From Bacillota bacterium (GTDB lineage Bacteria; Bacillota; Sulfobacillia; JAJZYS01; JAJYTV01), in assembly GCA_021799275.1 (NCBI GenBank), contig JAJZAT010000009.1, positions 1 through 64,000 on the forward strand: 64,000 nucleotides of DNA, read 5' to 3'. Positions 7,932 to 16,387 of this stretch are shown here, piece by piece. Position 1 is the stretch's first letter. Every line of letters begins with the position of its first letter. The position numbers were made by a program, and so were the translations under genes. The notes under the pieces are model-generated. The model was given only the letters and a program-made list of their open reading frames with translations. It ran no database searches and was not told the origin of the DNA.

Positions 7932-8444
7932 GTGCCCGAAAGCGATATGCCGCTGCTCATCCGATCGCTCCTCGACGCGAACAGGAGCTACGTGGGCGGC
8001 GATCCCGCCATCCCGGAAAATGTCGCGCCTAGCGCGCGTCTTGCGATCGTGACGTGCATGGATGTGCGCATCGACCCCTTGGCCGTTCTTGGCCTTCGGC
8101 TGGGGCAGGCGCACGTGCTGCGCAATGCGGGTGCCCGCGTGACGGAGGATGTCCTGCGCTCGCTGGTGATCTCCCAGCAGGCGCTCGGCACGAACGCCGT
8201 CATCCTGATGCCCCACGAGGGTTGCGGCGTCCTCGGCCTGGATGTCCGAACCTTGCGGCCACGGGCGGCAGCGTCGCCAACCAGCGTGCCAGCACTCGAC
8301 TTCCACGCCATGCAGGACCTCGAGGCGGCATTGGCCGAGGATCTCCGCAGCCTGCGTGAAAGCCCATGGATCGGCACGGATGTGCAGATCCATGGCCTCG
8401 TGCTCGATGTGGCGCGCGGAGCCGTTCGCTACCCGGGCCTATAG
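7932..8444 (+). CDS. Beta-class carbonic anhydrase
   Basis: The protein carries the beta-carbonic-anhydrase zinc site: Cys and the Asp-Arg dyad in VTCMDVR and the HxxC pair in MPHEGCG, with the conserved LRNAGA loop between them. It interconverts CO2 and bicarbonate in the cytoplasm. At about 170 aa it matches the short clade of bacterial enzymes like Mycobacterium Rv1284. I prefer the GTG at 7932, since AAGAGGGGG lies 9 bases upstream; ATG 7947 is the alternative, and longer in-frame starts to the left would add a nonhomologous tail. It is divergent from the NlpC-like gene; the 276 bases between them hold no other gene. Confidence 0.85.
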   Translation: MPESDMPLLIRSLLDANRSYVGGDPAIPENVAPSARLAIVTCMDVRIDPLAVLGLRLGQAHVLRNAGARVTEDVLRSLVISQQALGTNAVILMPHEGCGVLGLDVRTLRPRAAASPTSVPALDFHAMQDLEAALAEDLRSLRESPWIGTDVQIHGLVLDVARGAVRYPGL

Positions 8445-8574
8445 TCCGTCCAAGAGGGGATGCCGTGAACCTCGTTCGGCAACCCGTGGCGCGAGGTCGT
8501 TCGGCCGTGGTCCGCCAGGGCAGAGTCTGCGAAGCTGGCTCAGGGAGTGCGGATGTGACGTTAGGAACACCATC

Positions 8575-9165
8575 GTGAGCGGTTGGGCCGTTCTGGCGAT
8601 CGTACCGGCGTTCGGCATCGATACGCTCGTGGTCGCAGCGGGCCTTGGGGCGGCGGGCGTCGCGGATCGGCGACGCCTGGCGCTGACCATCGCCTTGTTC
8701 GAGGGCATCATGCCGCTTGTGGGAGCGCTGATCGGCAACTGGCTGGGCGAGCTGATCGCGGGGTACGCCGTCTGGGCCGCGGCTGTGCTTCTGACATGCC
8801 TCGGCATCTACGAGGCCCTGGAAGGAATTAGGGAACTGCGGCAGGCCGAGGACGGCGAGGAGGAAGCGGCCGAGCGCCTGCAAGCCCTCGAGCGCAAACT
8901 GGTCGGCGCGGGGATCATCGTCGCCGGCCTCAGCGTCAGCATGGACGAATTGGCCGCGGGCCTCGCCGCGGGTGCGGCGGAGCTCCCGCTCACCGTTCTC
9001 GTGCCGGCGCTGGCGATCCAGGCGGCACTCTTCACGTATCTCGGGCTGCATGCCGGGCACAGGATCCGACACCTGGCGGGGCGCTACGGGGAAGTCGTGG
9101 CGGGTGTGGCCTTGTTCCTGGCGGCCATCGTCGTCGTCGTGCTCGCCCAAGTCGGACCTGGCTAG
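8575..9165 (+). CDS. MntP/YtaF-like manganese efflux protein
   Basis: This 196-aa protein has six predicted membrane segments in two repeats. Each repeat has the acidic motif of MntP-type exporters: FGIDTLVVAAG in the first segment and SVSMDELAAGLA in the fourth. A charged cytoplasmic loop (about residues 75-105, rich in Glu) separates the halves. MntP proteins export Mn(II). The GTG start at 8575 is preceded by AGGA at 9 bases. I looked for a yybP-ykoY manganese riboswitch in the 130 bases upstream and did not find its motifs. The 3' end overlaps the convergent MFS gene by 4 bases. Confidence 0.75.
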   Translation: MSGWAVLAIVPAFGIDTLVVAAGLGAAGVADRRRLALTIALFEGIMPLVGALIGNWLGELIAGYAVWAAAVLLTCLGIYEALEGIRELRQAEDGEEEAAERLQALERKLVGAGIIVAGLSVSMDELAAGLAAGAAELPLTVLVPALAIQAALFTYLGLHAGHRIRHLAGRYGEVVAGVALFLAAIVVVVLAQVGPG

Positions 9166-10409
9166 GTGCTGATCGCGGCATCCTCGGAAGCTTGCGAGCT
9201 CCCTTCCAGTGTCCGAACGCCGCGGGACAACATCATCGCGAGCGTGACGACGAAGATCGCCCCTCCGCCGACCCAAAGGCCCTGCCGGATGCCGAGCACC
9301 GCACCCAGCCACCCGGCGGCGACGTAGCCCAGGGGGTTCGCCGTTCGGGCCAAGGTGCCCATGGTGCTCATGACGCGTCCTCGCACCTCGTCGGGTACGA
9401 GGCGCTGCCAGAGCGTGCCTGTCACCACCTCCGTGAGCGCGAAGGTGATGCCGAGAACGAAGTAGCAGAGCCCGAGCCACCAGCCGTCCATCGCCAGACC
9501 CATGAGGATGATGCCTAGACCGAAGACCGCCATGGCGCCGAACGCCCAGGGCAGCCGGCTGCGGCTGCGCCCGTCGACGCGGACACCAGCCCATGCGCCA
9601 AGCAGGCCGCCGGCGCCGAAGGCGGTGGATAGGAGCCCGAACTGCCAAGCTGCGAGATGCAGGACGAGCCTGGCCAGGAGCGGCACCAGCACGGCCTCGA
9701 CGTCATTGAGGCCGTTGGTGGCCGCAAAGAAGAGCACCATGCCGAGCACCGCCGGATTACGGCGAAGGAACTGCCAGCCGACAAGGAAGCCGTGGGTCTG
9801 GCTCCGCGTTTGCTCAGCGGCGGCGGTCCGCCGTTCGGGGCGCCGGTTCAGGCCAATGCCGAGCCAGCGCACGAGGCCGCTCGCGGCGCCGGCCGCTATA
9901 GCTCCCGGGATGCCCGCCAGGCCCACCAGGACGCCGCCTAGCGTTGGTCCAAGGAGTGTCGCGACGTGGGTCCCGGCCTGCTGCCAGCCGTTCAGGGCGG
10001 CGAAGTCCTCGGCGGGGGTCAGGCCGAAGAGCCAGGCGCTGTACGCCGGCTGGAGGACGGCGGTCATCGACTCCTGCGCCACGACCGCTGCCGCGATGAG
10101 GTACCAGGCCACATGATGGAGGTGCGCGAGCCAGGCCAGCACCAGCGTCGCCACGATGCGGAGGGCGAGCATGAACAGGGCTAGTCGCCTGCGGTTCGCT
10201 CTGTCCGCCCAAACACCGGCGGGAACGAGCAGCAATAGGTACGGCAGCTCGACGATCATGAAGAAGAGGCCGAGCTGTCCGGCCGACCGCGTGATGCCGG
10301 TCAGGAGCCAGATCATGGCCAGGCTGACGACCGAACCGCCGAGAGAGTCCAGGGTGCTCGTGGCGACCGTCACCACGACCGCCCAGGGCAACTTCCCGCG
10401 CCGTGTCAC
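9162..10409 (-). CDS. MFS transporter (EntS/MFS_3-like exporter)
   Basis: The 415-aa protein has twelve predicted membrane segments and the MFS loop motif between segments 2 and 3 (GVWADRANRRRLA, about residues 61-73). A second-half version, VPDEVRGRVMS, lies near residue 342. The pattern fits the MFS_3 group of drug and siderophore exporters (EntS, macrolide exporters). The central loop is Arg-rich. The start is GTG at 10409, with only a weak GAAGG close to it. The upstream neighbour on the same strand is an alpha/beta hydrolase 10 bases away, so the two are probably cotranscribed. Substrate unknown. Confidence 0.8.
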   Translation of the reverse strand: MTRRGKLPWAVVVTVATSTLDSLGGSVVSLAMIWLLTGITRSAGQLGLFFMIVELPYLLLLVPAGVWADRANRRRLALFMLALRIVATLVLAWLAHLHHVAWYLIAAAVVAQESMTAVLQPAYSAWLFGLTPAEDFAALNGWQQAGTHVATLLGPTLGGVLVGLAGIPGAIAAGAASGLVRWLGIGLNRRPERRTAAAEQTRSQTHGFLVGWQFLRRNPAVLGMVLFFAATNGLNDVEAVLVPLLARLVLHLAAWQFGLLSTAFGAGGLLGAWAGVRVDGRSRSRLPWAFGAMAVFGLGIILMGLAMDGWWLGLCYFVLGITFALTEVVTGTLWQRLVPDEVRGRVMSTMGTLARTANPLGYVAAGWLGAVLGIRQGLWVGGGAIFVVTLAMMLSRGVRTLEGSSQASEDAAIST

Positions 10410-10419
10410 GCCTTCACAT

Positions 10420-11337
10420 CTACCGGCGCTCTGTGCCGGAGGCGTGCGGGGCGAGGAAGGAGATCACTTCCGTCGCGAACCGGTCGGGCTCCTCGAGATG
10501 CGCAAAGTGCCCGCTCTCTTCGAAGAGGAGCAGCTTCGTCTCTGGATCGGCCGCGAGCAGGCCGGCGATCTGATCGGCGGCGAACACGAGGTCGTAGCGG
10601 CCCTTGATGAGCAGCTTCCTGTGCAGAACAGGGCCGACGAGCGGCTTGAATAGCGCACCCTCCTGCACGAGTCTTGCTTGGTGCGTAGCCCCTCGCTGCC
10701 AGAACTCCGGGGGAAAGGGGGCCGCTGCGGTCAGGTCGTCCACGAGCCGCTTCCGCGGACCGTGGATGTAAAGATCATCTCGCCGTGGGCCGAGCCCTTG
10801 AAGGTGGCGCGTGAGCTGCTCCCAGAGGTGGGAAGGCGCAGCATCCGACGGTGCGTGCGCCAGGGCAAGGCACTCCCGTGCGTTCGCGGCGTCAAGCTCG
10901 GCGGCGTAGAGGAAGCCAGCCGCGGTCAGGAGCGAGCGGGACGACGACGCAAGGTCGAGACTCGCGTTGTCGAGCACCAGACGATCCACCGCTGCCGGAT
11001 GGGCTGAGGCGTAGACCGCCGCGAGGTAGCCGCCGAACGAATGCCCGATCAGCGACCAGCGCTCGATCCCGAGTTCGCGTCTCAGGGCTTCAAAGTCGGC
11101 GATCAGGTCGGCGATACCGAACGGCTCACCGTCCGCGATCGGGTCCGAGCGAAGTACACCGCGCTGATCGAGGGTGATGAGGTGAAGGGCCTCCCCGAGG
11201 CGCGGCCCCTGGACGAGTTCGAAGTGGTAGGAGCCCATGCCGGGGCCGCCGTGCAGGAACAGGACGTGCTTGCTTGTGGGCGACCCGAACTCCTCGATGT
11301 GCAGCCGGTGCCCCCGGATCTGACGGTCGCTTCCCAT
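10420..11337 (-). CDS. Alpha/beta hydrolase (proline iminopeptidase-like)
   Basis: The ~305-aa product has the oxyanion-hole motif HGGPGMG near residue 30, the nucleophile elbow GHSFGG near 101, a candidate catalytic Asp in GRYDLVF, and His in SGHFAHLEEP close to the C-terminus. HGGPG is typical of the proline-iminopeptidase branch (S33), which removes N-terminal proline, although many relatives are esterases or lactonases. I chose ATG 11337 because a GGGGG tract lies 6 bases upstream; an in-frame extension to 11379 would cross into the divergent regulator's control region. It shares that region with the ArsR-like gene, which may regulate this hydrolase and the MFS exporter behind it. Confidence 0.82.
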   Translation of the reverse strand: MGSDRQIRGHRLHIEEFGSPTSKHVLFLHGGPGMGSYHFELVQGPRLGEALHLITLDQRGVLRSDPIADGEPFGIADLIADFEALRRELGIERWSLIGHSFGGYLAAVYASAHPAAVDRLVLDNASLDLASSSRSLLTAAGFLYAAELDAANARECLALAHAPSDAAPSHLWEQLTRHLQGLGPRRDDLYIHGPRKRLVDDLTAAAPFPPEFWQRGATHQARLVQEGALFKPLVGPVLHRKLLIKGRYDLVFAADQIAGLLAADPETKLLLFEESGHFAHLEEPDRFATEVISFLAPHASGTERR

Positions 11338-11380
11338 GTCACGCCCCCACAACGAGATGCAGGTGTACAACAGCGCCACT

Positions 11381-12115
11381 ATGGTAGCGCGACATTATGC
11401 GGTAGAGAACTGTGCTAGAGTACAATCATGGGCCGATGTCAAAGCGCTGCTGCGCAGTTATCTGGACGCGTTCACGGACCCCACGAGAGCCAACCTCCTG
11501 CTTGAACTGCAGGCCGCCGACGAGTTGACCGCGACCCAGCTAGCCCGGCGTCTTGGGCTCAGCGTCAACAATGTGTATCACCACATCCGGGTGCTCCATC
11601 GCCTCGGCGTGCTCGCAGAGCCAAGAATTGTTCCCGGGCCGACCTACGTCGAGAAGTACCACCGCGTGCTGCCCGCCATCACCGAGGCGCTCCACCCCGG
11701 TTGGTACGACGAGGCGTCCGAGGAGCTCTCAACCGAGGAACGCCAGGTGCGTTGGGCCGCATTCTGCGCCATGGTGGGGCAGATGATGCTGCGTGCGGCG
11801 GAGCGCTATGCAGCGATGTCGCCCGAGGACTGGGACCGCACGGTGCTCGGCCCCAAGAACGGCATGATCTCTGTGCGCCTCATGGCGACGGAGCAGTATC
11901 GCGCGGACCTCGCACGCATGCGCGAGATGGTGAGCCGGCCAGGGCCAGACGGCCAGGACGTCGGGCGCCAGGTGATGATCGTCGCCGGCCTTCCCGAACT
12001 GATGCGCATCGGTCCTGGCGGCGGTCTGGCTGACCTGGACGTCGAGGTCCCGGTGACGCGCGGCAGAGGCCAGTCCGCGGGCAGGCGCCCGGCTGGGAGG
12101 CAAGCCCGCGACTGA
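11381..12115 (+). CDS. ArsR-type winged-helix transcriptional regulator
   Basis: The N-terminal ~95 residues form an HTH_20/ArsR-like domain (FTDPTRANLLLEL, then TATQLARRLGLSVNNVYHHIRVLHRLGVL). A ~140-residue C-terminal helical part probably senses a ligand or makes dimers. The last ~25 residues are basic and low in complexity. It is divergent from the hydrolase/MFS pair, which is the most likely target. The start is uncertain: ATG 11381 is the last in-frame standard start before the domain, but it lacks a good ribosome binding site; ATG 11336 overlaps the hydrolase start codon. No clear inverted operator was found. Confidence 0.75.
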   Translation: MVARHYAVENCARVQSWADVKALLRSYLDAFTDPTRANLLLELQAADELTATQLARRLGLSVNNVYHHIRVLHRLGVLAEPRIVPGPTYVEKYHRVLPAITEALHPGWYDEASEELSTEERQVRWAAFCAMVGQMMLRAAERYAAMSPEDWDRTVLGPKNGMISVRLMATEQYRADLARMREMVSRPGPDGQDVGRQVMIVAGLPELMRIGPGGGLADLDVEVPVTRGRGQSAGRRPAGRQARD

Positions 12116-12149
12116 TTGCGCTGTCCTCCCAAGGTGTCGAACTCTGGCC

Positions 12150-12180
12150 TTGACCCTCACGTAGCGTCAGGGTGTAGCGT
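12150..12180 (+). promoter_or_regulatory. MerR/TipAL-type promoter and operator
   Basis: TTGACC (12150-12155) and TAGCGT (12175-12180) are separated by 19 bases, the overlong spacer typical of MerR-controlled promoters. Within it ACCCTCACG and CGTCAGGGT form a dyad around TAG with one mismatch, close to the sites of Mta/TipAL-type regulators. It lies 52 bases before the MerR gene, so autoregulation is likely. Confidence 0.78.
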
Positions 12181-12232
12181 CGGAAGCGAGCCGGCGCCAG
12201 CGCGTCGGCGGCGGTGAAAGGGGAGGCGGAAC

Positions 12233-12979
12233 GTGGCCTACACCGTGAAGGCGGTCTCGGACCTGGCGGGCGTGAGCATCCGCACGCTGCACCACTACGA
12301 CGCCATCGGTCTCGTCAGGCCGCGCGAGCGGACCGAGGCCGGTTACCGGCTGTATGGCCGCTCCGATCTCGAACGGCTGCAACAGGTCCTGTTCTTCAAG
12401 GAGCTCGGCTTCGGTCTCGAGGAGATCAGGGAGATTCTCGACCGGCCGGACTTCGATCGCAGGCGGGCCCTGCTGGACCACCACGAACTCCTGACGCACC
12501 GCAAGGATCGCATCGAGCGGCTGATCCGGGCTGTGGAGAGGACGCTCGAGGGCATGGAGGAGGGGAAGACCGTGGAAGAGCGCGTCTGGTTCGACGGATT
12601 CGACGCGACGCAGTACGAGGAGGAGGCACGCCAGCGCTGGGGCCACACGGCCGCCTACAAGGAGTCTCGCGAGCGCGCCGCAGCCTATAGCCAGGCCGAT
12701 TGGGAGGCGATCGGCTCCGAGCAGACATCGATCCTGCGGGACATCGCCTCTCTCGCGGACCGCGACCCAGCTGACCCCGAAGTGCTGGCGGCGGTCGGTC
12801 GGATGCACCGCTTCATCAACGAGCGGTTCTACACGTGCTCGCTGGAGATGTTTCGCGGGCTTGGCGATTTGGCGGTCTCGGACAGTCGCTTCACGGAGAC
12901 GTACGAGAAGCTGCGCCCTGGCCTCCCCGCCTTCTACAAAGAGGCGGTCGCCGCGTACTGCGCGCGTTCACGGGCGTAG
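12233..12979 (+). CDS. MerR family TipAL-like drug-sensing activator
   Basis: An N-terminal MerR helix-turn-helix (residues 1-70, VSIRTLHHYDAIGLVRP and GYRLYGRSDLERLQQVLFFKELGF) and a long dimerisation helix are followed by a TipAS-type antibiotic-recognition domain (about 125-245, with WFDGFD, RFINERFYTCS and YEKLRPGLPAFYKEAVAAYC). TipAL and Mta bind thiopeptides or other hydrophobic drugs and twist overlong promoters into an active form. At 248 aa the length is normal. The GTG start has GGGGAGG 8 bases upstream, and the 19-bp-spaced promoter just upstream is its expected binding site. No drug pump follows directly; the nearest is the MFS gene at 9.2-10.4 kb. Confidence 0.9.
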   Translation: MAYTVKAVSDLAGVSIRTLHHYDAIGLVRPRERTEAGYRLYGRSDLERLQQVLFFKELGFGLEEIREILDRPDFDRRRALLDHHELLTHRKDRIERLIRAVERTLEGMEEGKTVEERVWFDGFDATQYEEEARQRWGHTAAYKESRERAAAYSQADWEAIGSEQTSILRDIASLADRDPADPEVLAAVGRMHRFINERFYTCSLEMFRGLGDLAVSDSRFTETYEKLRPGLPAFYKEAVAAYCARSRA

Positions 12980-13033
12980 GCGCCAAGCGCCTGCTGGCGG
13001 CGGAGAGGGCGTTGACCTTCCCCGCCGCTCATG

Positions 13034-13567
13034 TCAGGCGGGAAACGCTCCCTCGTGGGCCAGGAGCCAGCGTTTGCGATCGACACCCCAGCCGTAGCCG
13101 GTCAGGCTGCCATCCTGCCCGATGACGCGATGGCAGGGGATGATCAGCGAGATCGGATTACGGCCGTTCGCCTGCCCGACCGCGCGGGTAGCCTTGGGCC
13201 GCCCCATGGCCGCGGCGATCTCGCTGTAGCTCCTGGTCTCGCCATAGGGAATCGCGAGCAGCTCCGCCCAGACATGGAGCTGGAACGGGGTCCCGCGGGG
13301 GGCGAGTGGCGCGGTGAACTGGCGAAGGGCACCAGAGAAGTAGAGCTCGAGCTCCTCGCGCGCGAGGCGGAACGGCTCCTCGGCGCGGCGCAGCCCGCTC
13401 CCGACATCGACCCGGTGCTGTTCCGCATGCAAGTGGAGTCCGGTCAAGGCGACGCCATCGCTCAGCAGCATAAGGTCCCCGATGGGGCTCCCGACCAGGC
13501 TGAAGCAGACATCCTGCTGCGGTATCTTGAAGGGGCGGGCACCGATGCCATGCGCGCTCTCCGTCAT
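13034..13567 (-). CDS. ogt: Methylated-DNA--protein-cysteine methyltransferase
   Basis: The 177-aa protein has the acceptor motif PCHR in IIPCHRVIGQDGSLTGYGWG and the upstream helix-turn-helix (YGETRSYSEIAAAMGRPKATRAVG) that flips out the base. It transfers methyl or alkyl groups from O6-alkylguanine to its own cysteine and is consumed by the reaction. The ATG at 13567 overlaps the stop of the Ada-AlkA gene as ATGA, with GAGGAG 11 bases upstream, so the two proteins are translationally coupled. A longer in-frame start exists but would lie inside the upstream gene. It is convergent with the MerR gene. Confidence 0.92.
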   Translation of the reverse strand: MTESAHGIGARPFKIPQQDVCFSLVGSPIGDLMLLSDGVALTGLHLHAEQHRVDVGSGLRRAEEPFRLAREELELYFSGALRQFTAPLAPRGTPFQLHVWAELLAIPYGETRSYSEIAAAMGRPKATRAVGQANGRNPISLIIPCHRVIGQDGSLTGYGWGVDRKRWLLAHEGAFPA

Positions 13568-15048
13568 CTCGGCGTCATCTCCTCGCTGCGGCTGGGGACG
13601 GAGGATTCGAGGCTTGCCCAGAGGTGGTGCACCGCGTACGTCCGCCAGGGCCGCCAACCTTCCGACAGCTCCTCGCAGGTGCTTTCGCAGCCCATCCGGC
13701 GCAGCGCCTTGCGGACGCCGAGATCGGACGGGAGGAACGCGTCCGGGTCGCCGAGATCCCGCATGCGGATGTAGGCCGTGGTCCAGGGACCGACGCCGCG
13801 CAACGCCAGGAGCTGCCGCGTCACGTCGTCGCGGTCGGAGCCTTGATCCAGCCGGACCGTCCCACGCGCAAGGGCTGCCGCAAGCCCGACGAGAGCCGAG
13901 GCGCGCGCCCTGGGCATGGCAAGGGAGGCGGGATCGAGCGCAGCGATGCGGGCAGCGGTCGGGAACGCGTGCGTCAGAGGGCCCTGCGGTTGCGCGAGCG
14001 GCTCGCCATACATCCGCGCCAGGTGGCCCGCCAGGGTGCGCGCGCCCTTCACCGACACCTGCTGGCCCAGGACCGCACGCATCGCCATCTCATGGCCGTC
14101 CGCGGCACCCAGGGCCCGCAGGCCCGGCCGCACCCGCAGGAGCTCCCCGAGCATGGGGTCCCGCCCAAGGGTCTCGCCGATGCCCTGCGGGTCCGCGTCG
14201 AGGTCGAAGAGACGGCGGATGCGCTCCGTGGCGGCGGGAAGATCCCGGATGTCGTCGAGCTGCAGATCGCACGAGAGGTAGGCGGCCTCGCGCCCTGCCG
14301 GCCGGCGCACCTTTGCGACGCCAAGCCCGTGCGGCAGGTGCAGGACGCGCATGTAGACGCCGTCCTCGACCGCTTCCACGCCCGGGACGGCACGTTCGCC
14401 GAGGAATCCCAGGGCGTGGTCGAAATCGAGCGGCGGCCGGTAGGCGAGGCGCTGACGAACGATACCCTCCGCGCCTGCCTCGGCCCAGCGCTCCCGTCGT
14501 TGTCTCAATCCGGTGGGCGTCTGCGCGAACACCGAGTGCACCGTCGCGTTGAACTGGCGGATGCTCGAGAAGCCAGCGGCGAACGCCACCTGCGCCATCG
14601 GCAGGCTCGTCGTCTGCAGCAGCACCCGTGCCGTGTGCGCGCGCTGCGCCCGCGCGAGACTGAGCGGCCCCGCGCCGAGTTCGCCCAGCAGCACGCGGTG
14701 CAGCTGGCGTGGGCTGTAGCCGACGCGGCGTGCGAGGCCCTCGATGCCCTCGCGATCCACGACCCCGTCCAGAATGAGGCGCATGGCCCGGCCCGCCGCG
14801 TCCGCTCGCGCGTTCCATTCCGGCGAGCCCGGAGTCGCGTCCGGCCGGCAGCGCTTGCAGGCGCGGTATCCGGCTGCCTGCGCGGCGGCGGCGGTCTTGT
14901 AGAAGCGCAGCTGGGCCGGCGCAGGTGTGCGGGCGGGACAGCTCGGGCGGCAATAGATGCCGGTCGACGCGACGCCGACGTAGAAGACGCCGTCGTAGCG
15001 CCGGTCGCGGGACTGAACGATGCGGTAGCAGAGTTCAGCGTTCATCAT
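13564..15048 (-). CDS. Ada-type methyl-sensing domain fused to AlkA DNA glycosylase
   Basis: Domains in order (494 aa): the Ada zinc domain (1-75) with Cys33, Cys37, Cys64 and Cys67, Cys33 aligning with the methyl-phosphotriester acceptor Cys38 of E. coli Ada; an AraC-type DNA-binding domain (about 85-185, FAAGFSSIRQFNATV); and an AlkA domain (about 195-480) with its N-terminal fold, the helix-hairpin-helix LLALRGVGPWTTAYI and the catalytic aspartate in FLPSDLGV. One protein thus senses methylation damage, activates genes and excises 3-methyladenine. ATG 15048 has GGGAGA 8 bases upstream. The downstream ogt gene supplies the O6-guanine activity that E. coli Ada carries itself, so the pair rebuilds the adaptive response. 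Confidence 0.92.
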   Translation of the reverse strand: MMNAELCYRIVQSRDRRYDGVFYVGVASTGIYCRPSCPARTPAPAQLRFYKTAAAAQAAGYRACKRCRPDATPGSPEWNARADAAGRAMRLILDGVVDREGIEGLARRVGYSPRQLHRVLLGELGAGPLSLARAQRAHTARVLLQTTSLPMAQVAFAAGFSSIRQFNATVHSVFAQTPTGLRQRRERWAEAGAEGIVRQRLAYRPPLDFDHALGFLGERAVPGVEAVEDGVYMRVLHLPHGLGVAKVRRPAGREAAYLSCDLQLDDIRDLPAATERIRRLFDLDADPQGIGETLGRDPMLGELLRVRPGLRALGAADGHEMAMRAVLGQQVSVKGARTLAGHLARMYGEPLAQPQGPLTHAFPTAARIAALDPASLAMPRARASALVGLAAALARGTVRLDQGSDRDDVTRQLLALRGVGPWTTAYIRMRDLGDPDAFLPSDLGVRKALRRMGCESTCEELSEGWRPWRTYAVHHLWASLESSVPSRSEEMTPR

Positions 15049-15116
15049 GAGGCCATTCTCCCGCAGCTGCAGCCAAGACGCTGGCGGTTTTCGGACAATG
15101 CCGTGACGGCGTCGTC

Positions 15117-15749
15117 TCAGGAGACGACGGAGCGTGCGAGCTGGAAGGCGTAGCGTGCCGCGATCGCCCACATCAGCAAGGCCGAGGCCTTGTCGAGCGT
15201 GCGGCGGGCGCCCTCGCCGCGCACCGCGCGGTATAGAACGCGCCCCGCGAGCGAGAGGCCGAAGAACCAGAGCCACGAGACGAGGGTCACGCCGATCGCG
15301 TAGGCCCAGCGATCCGCCATCGTGCCATAGATCGCGGCGCCGCCGCCGATCACGATGACGGTGTCCATGATCGCGTGCGGGTTGAGGAGGGAGACCGCGA
15401 GACTATGGCGCACCTTGCGCCGCAGGGTCCAAGGTTCGCTCTGCGTTTCGTCCTGCCCGACATCCGTGCGGGCCGACCACGTCTTGTAGCCCATGTAGGC
15501 GAGGAACAGCACGCCGGCGACGCTCAGGACGACGCGCAGCGCCGGGATCGCCAGGACGACCAGCGAAACGCCGCCGATCGCCAGAACGATCAAGGCCGTA
15601 TCGGAGAGCGCGGCCGTGACCACGATCGGCAGCACGAGGCGCCAGCGTGGCTGCGTCAGGCCTTGCGTCAGCACGAACGTATTTTGGGGACCGAGCGGCA
15701 GGATCAGGGCAAACGCCAGCAGGAAGCCGTGCGCGAACGCCTGGGTCAA
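15117..15749 (-). CDS. LysE/ArgO family amino acid exporter
   Basis: This 210-aa protein has five to six membrane segments and the LysE signature near its start (ALILPLGPQNTFVLTQG) together with SLLNPHAIMDT near residue 120. The family exports basic amino acids such as lysine or arginine, and some members export other small solutes. The TTG start at 15749 has GGAGG 6 bases upstream. It lies upstream of the Ada-AlkA gene on the same strand with a 68-base gap, so they may or may not share a transcript. Substrate is inferred only from the family. Confidence 0.85.
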   Translation of the reverse strand: MTQAFAHGFLLAFALILPLGPQNTFVLTQGLTQPRWRLVLPIVVTAALSDTALIVLAIGGVSLVVLAIPALRVVLSVAGVLFLAYMGYKTWSARTDVGQDETQSEPWTLRRKVRHSLAVSLLNPHAIMDTVIVIGGGAAIYGTMADRWAYAIGVTLVSWLWFFGLSLAGRVLYRAVRGEGARRTLDKASALLMWAIAARYAFQLARSVVS

Positions 15750-15788
15750 GGCGAGCCTCCTCCGGCGAAATGGGACTCGGGGCCGCGT

Positions 15789-16265
15789 CTACAGGTTCTT
15801 CGCCATGAGCCGGTTCGTCGTCTCGTACCCGGTGCGCTCGTAGAGCCCGATCGCCGCCTGATTGCTGCCGAAGACGTGGAGGGCGATGCGGTGCAGGCCG
15901 AGGGCCAGCACTTTTGGCTCGATCGCCAGCATGGCCGCCTTGCCGTAGCCCTTGCCACGCTCGGACTCCCAGATGATGACGTCATAGATGAACGCGTGCG
16001 GCACCTGTGGTGCCCCACGCTCCGCGAACCAGATCATGCCGACGCTTCCGCCGCTCGCCGCGTCCGCAATCGTGAAAAGGTGCTGGCCGGCCGTCTCGGG
16101 CCCCTGGGGAAGCAGGTCCGCAAACTCCTTGGCGGCCATCTCCCGGGCCTCCGCCAACGTGATATTGCCGCTCGCTGCATGGCCCTCGCCGTACTCGAGG
16201 ACCGCTTTGTCATACCACGAATGGTATTCGTCCTCGCTCATGGGGCGTAGTAAGACCTCCGCCAA
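15789..16265 (-). CDS. GNAT family N-acetyltransferase
   Basis: The 158-aa product has the GNAT core: a strand ending in FIYDVIIWESERGKGYGKAAM, where ERGKGYGK is the acetyl-CoA pyrophosphate loop, then the NQAAIGLYERTGYE motif of helix 4 and strand 7. The acceptor is unknown. The start is TTG at 16265, with GGGA 5-6 bases upstream; an internal ATG has a GGAGG that is 14 bases away and is less likely. It ends 40 bases before the LysE-type gene on the same strand. Confidence 0.85.
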   Translation of the reverse strand: MAEVLLRPMSEDEYHSWYDKAVLEYGEGHAASGNITLAEAREMAAKEFADLLPQGPETAGQHLFTIADAASGGSVGMIWFAERGAPQVPHAFIYDVIIWESERGKGYGKAAMLAIEPKVLALGLHRIALHVFGSNQAAIGLYERTGYETTNRLMAKNL

Positions 16266-16350
16266 GCCGTTCCCTCCCTCGTGCAGGTCCGGCTCCCCTT
16301 CGTGTGCCGATCGCCGCTTTCCTGCAGAGCGGGTCCTGCGGCCGGGTCTA

Positions 16351-16359
16351 TGCTATACT
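16351..16359 (+). promoter_or_regulatory. Extended -10 promoter for the ABC-F transcript
   Basis: TGCTATACT is an extended -10 element with a 5/6 match to TATAAT; no good -35 is visible. Transcription from it would start about 20 bases before the leader peptide's ATG. Confidence 0.55.
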
Positions 16360-16387
16360 GCGCCTATCCGCATCCCTGGAGGTTGAC

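Noticed and set aside
8445..8574. Possible manganese (yybP-ykoY) riboswitch before the MntP-like gene
   Set aside because: The conserved yybP-ykoY blocks are not present; only short repeats of CGTTCGG are seen.
11409..11421. Thirteen-base exact match (ACTGTGCTAGAGT) shared with 25324-25336 upstream of another regulator
   Set aside because: Chance 13-mer matches are expected many times in 64 kb, and the first copy would lie inside the chosen coding frame of the ArsR-like gene.
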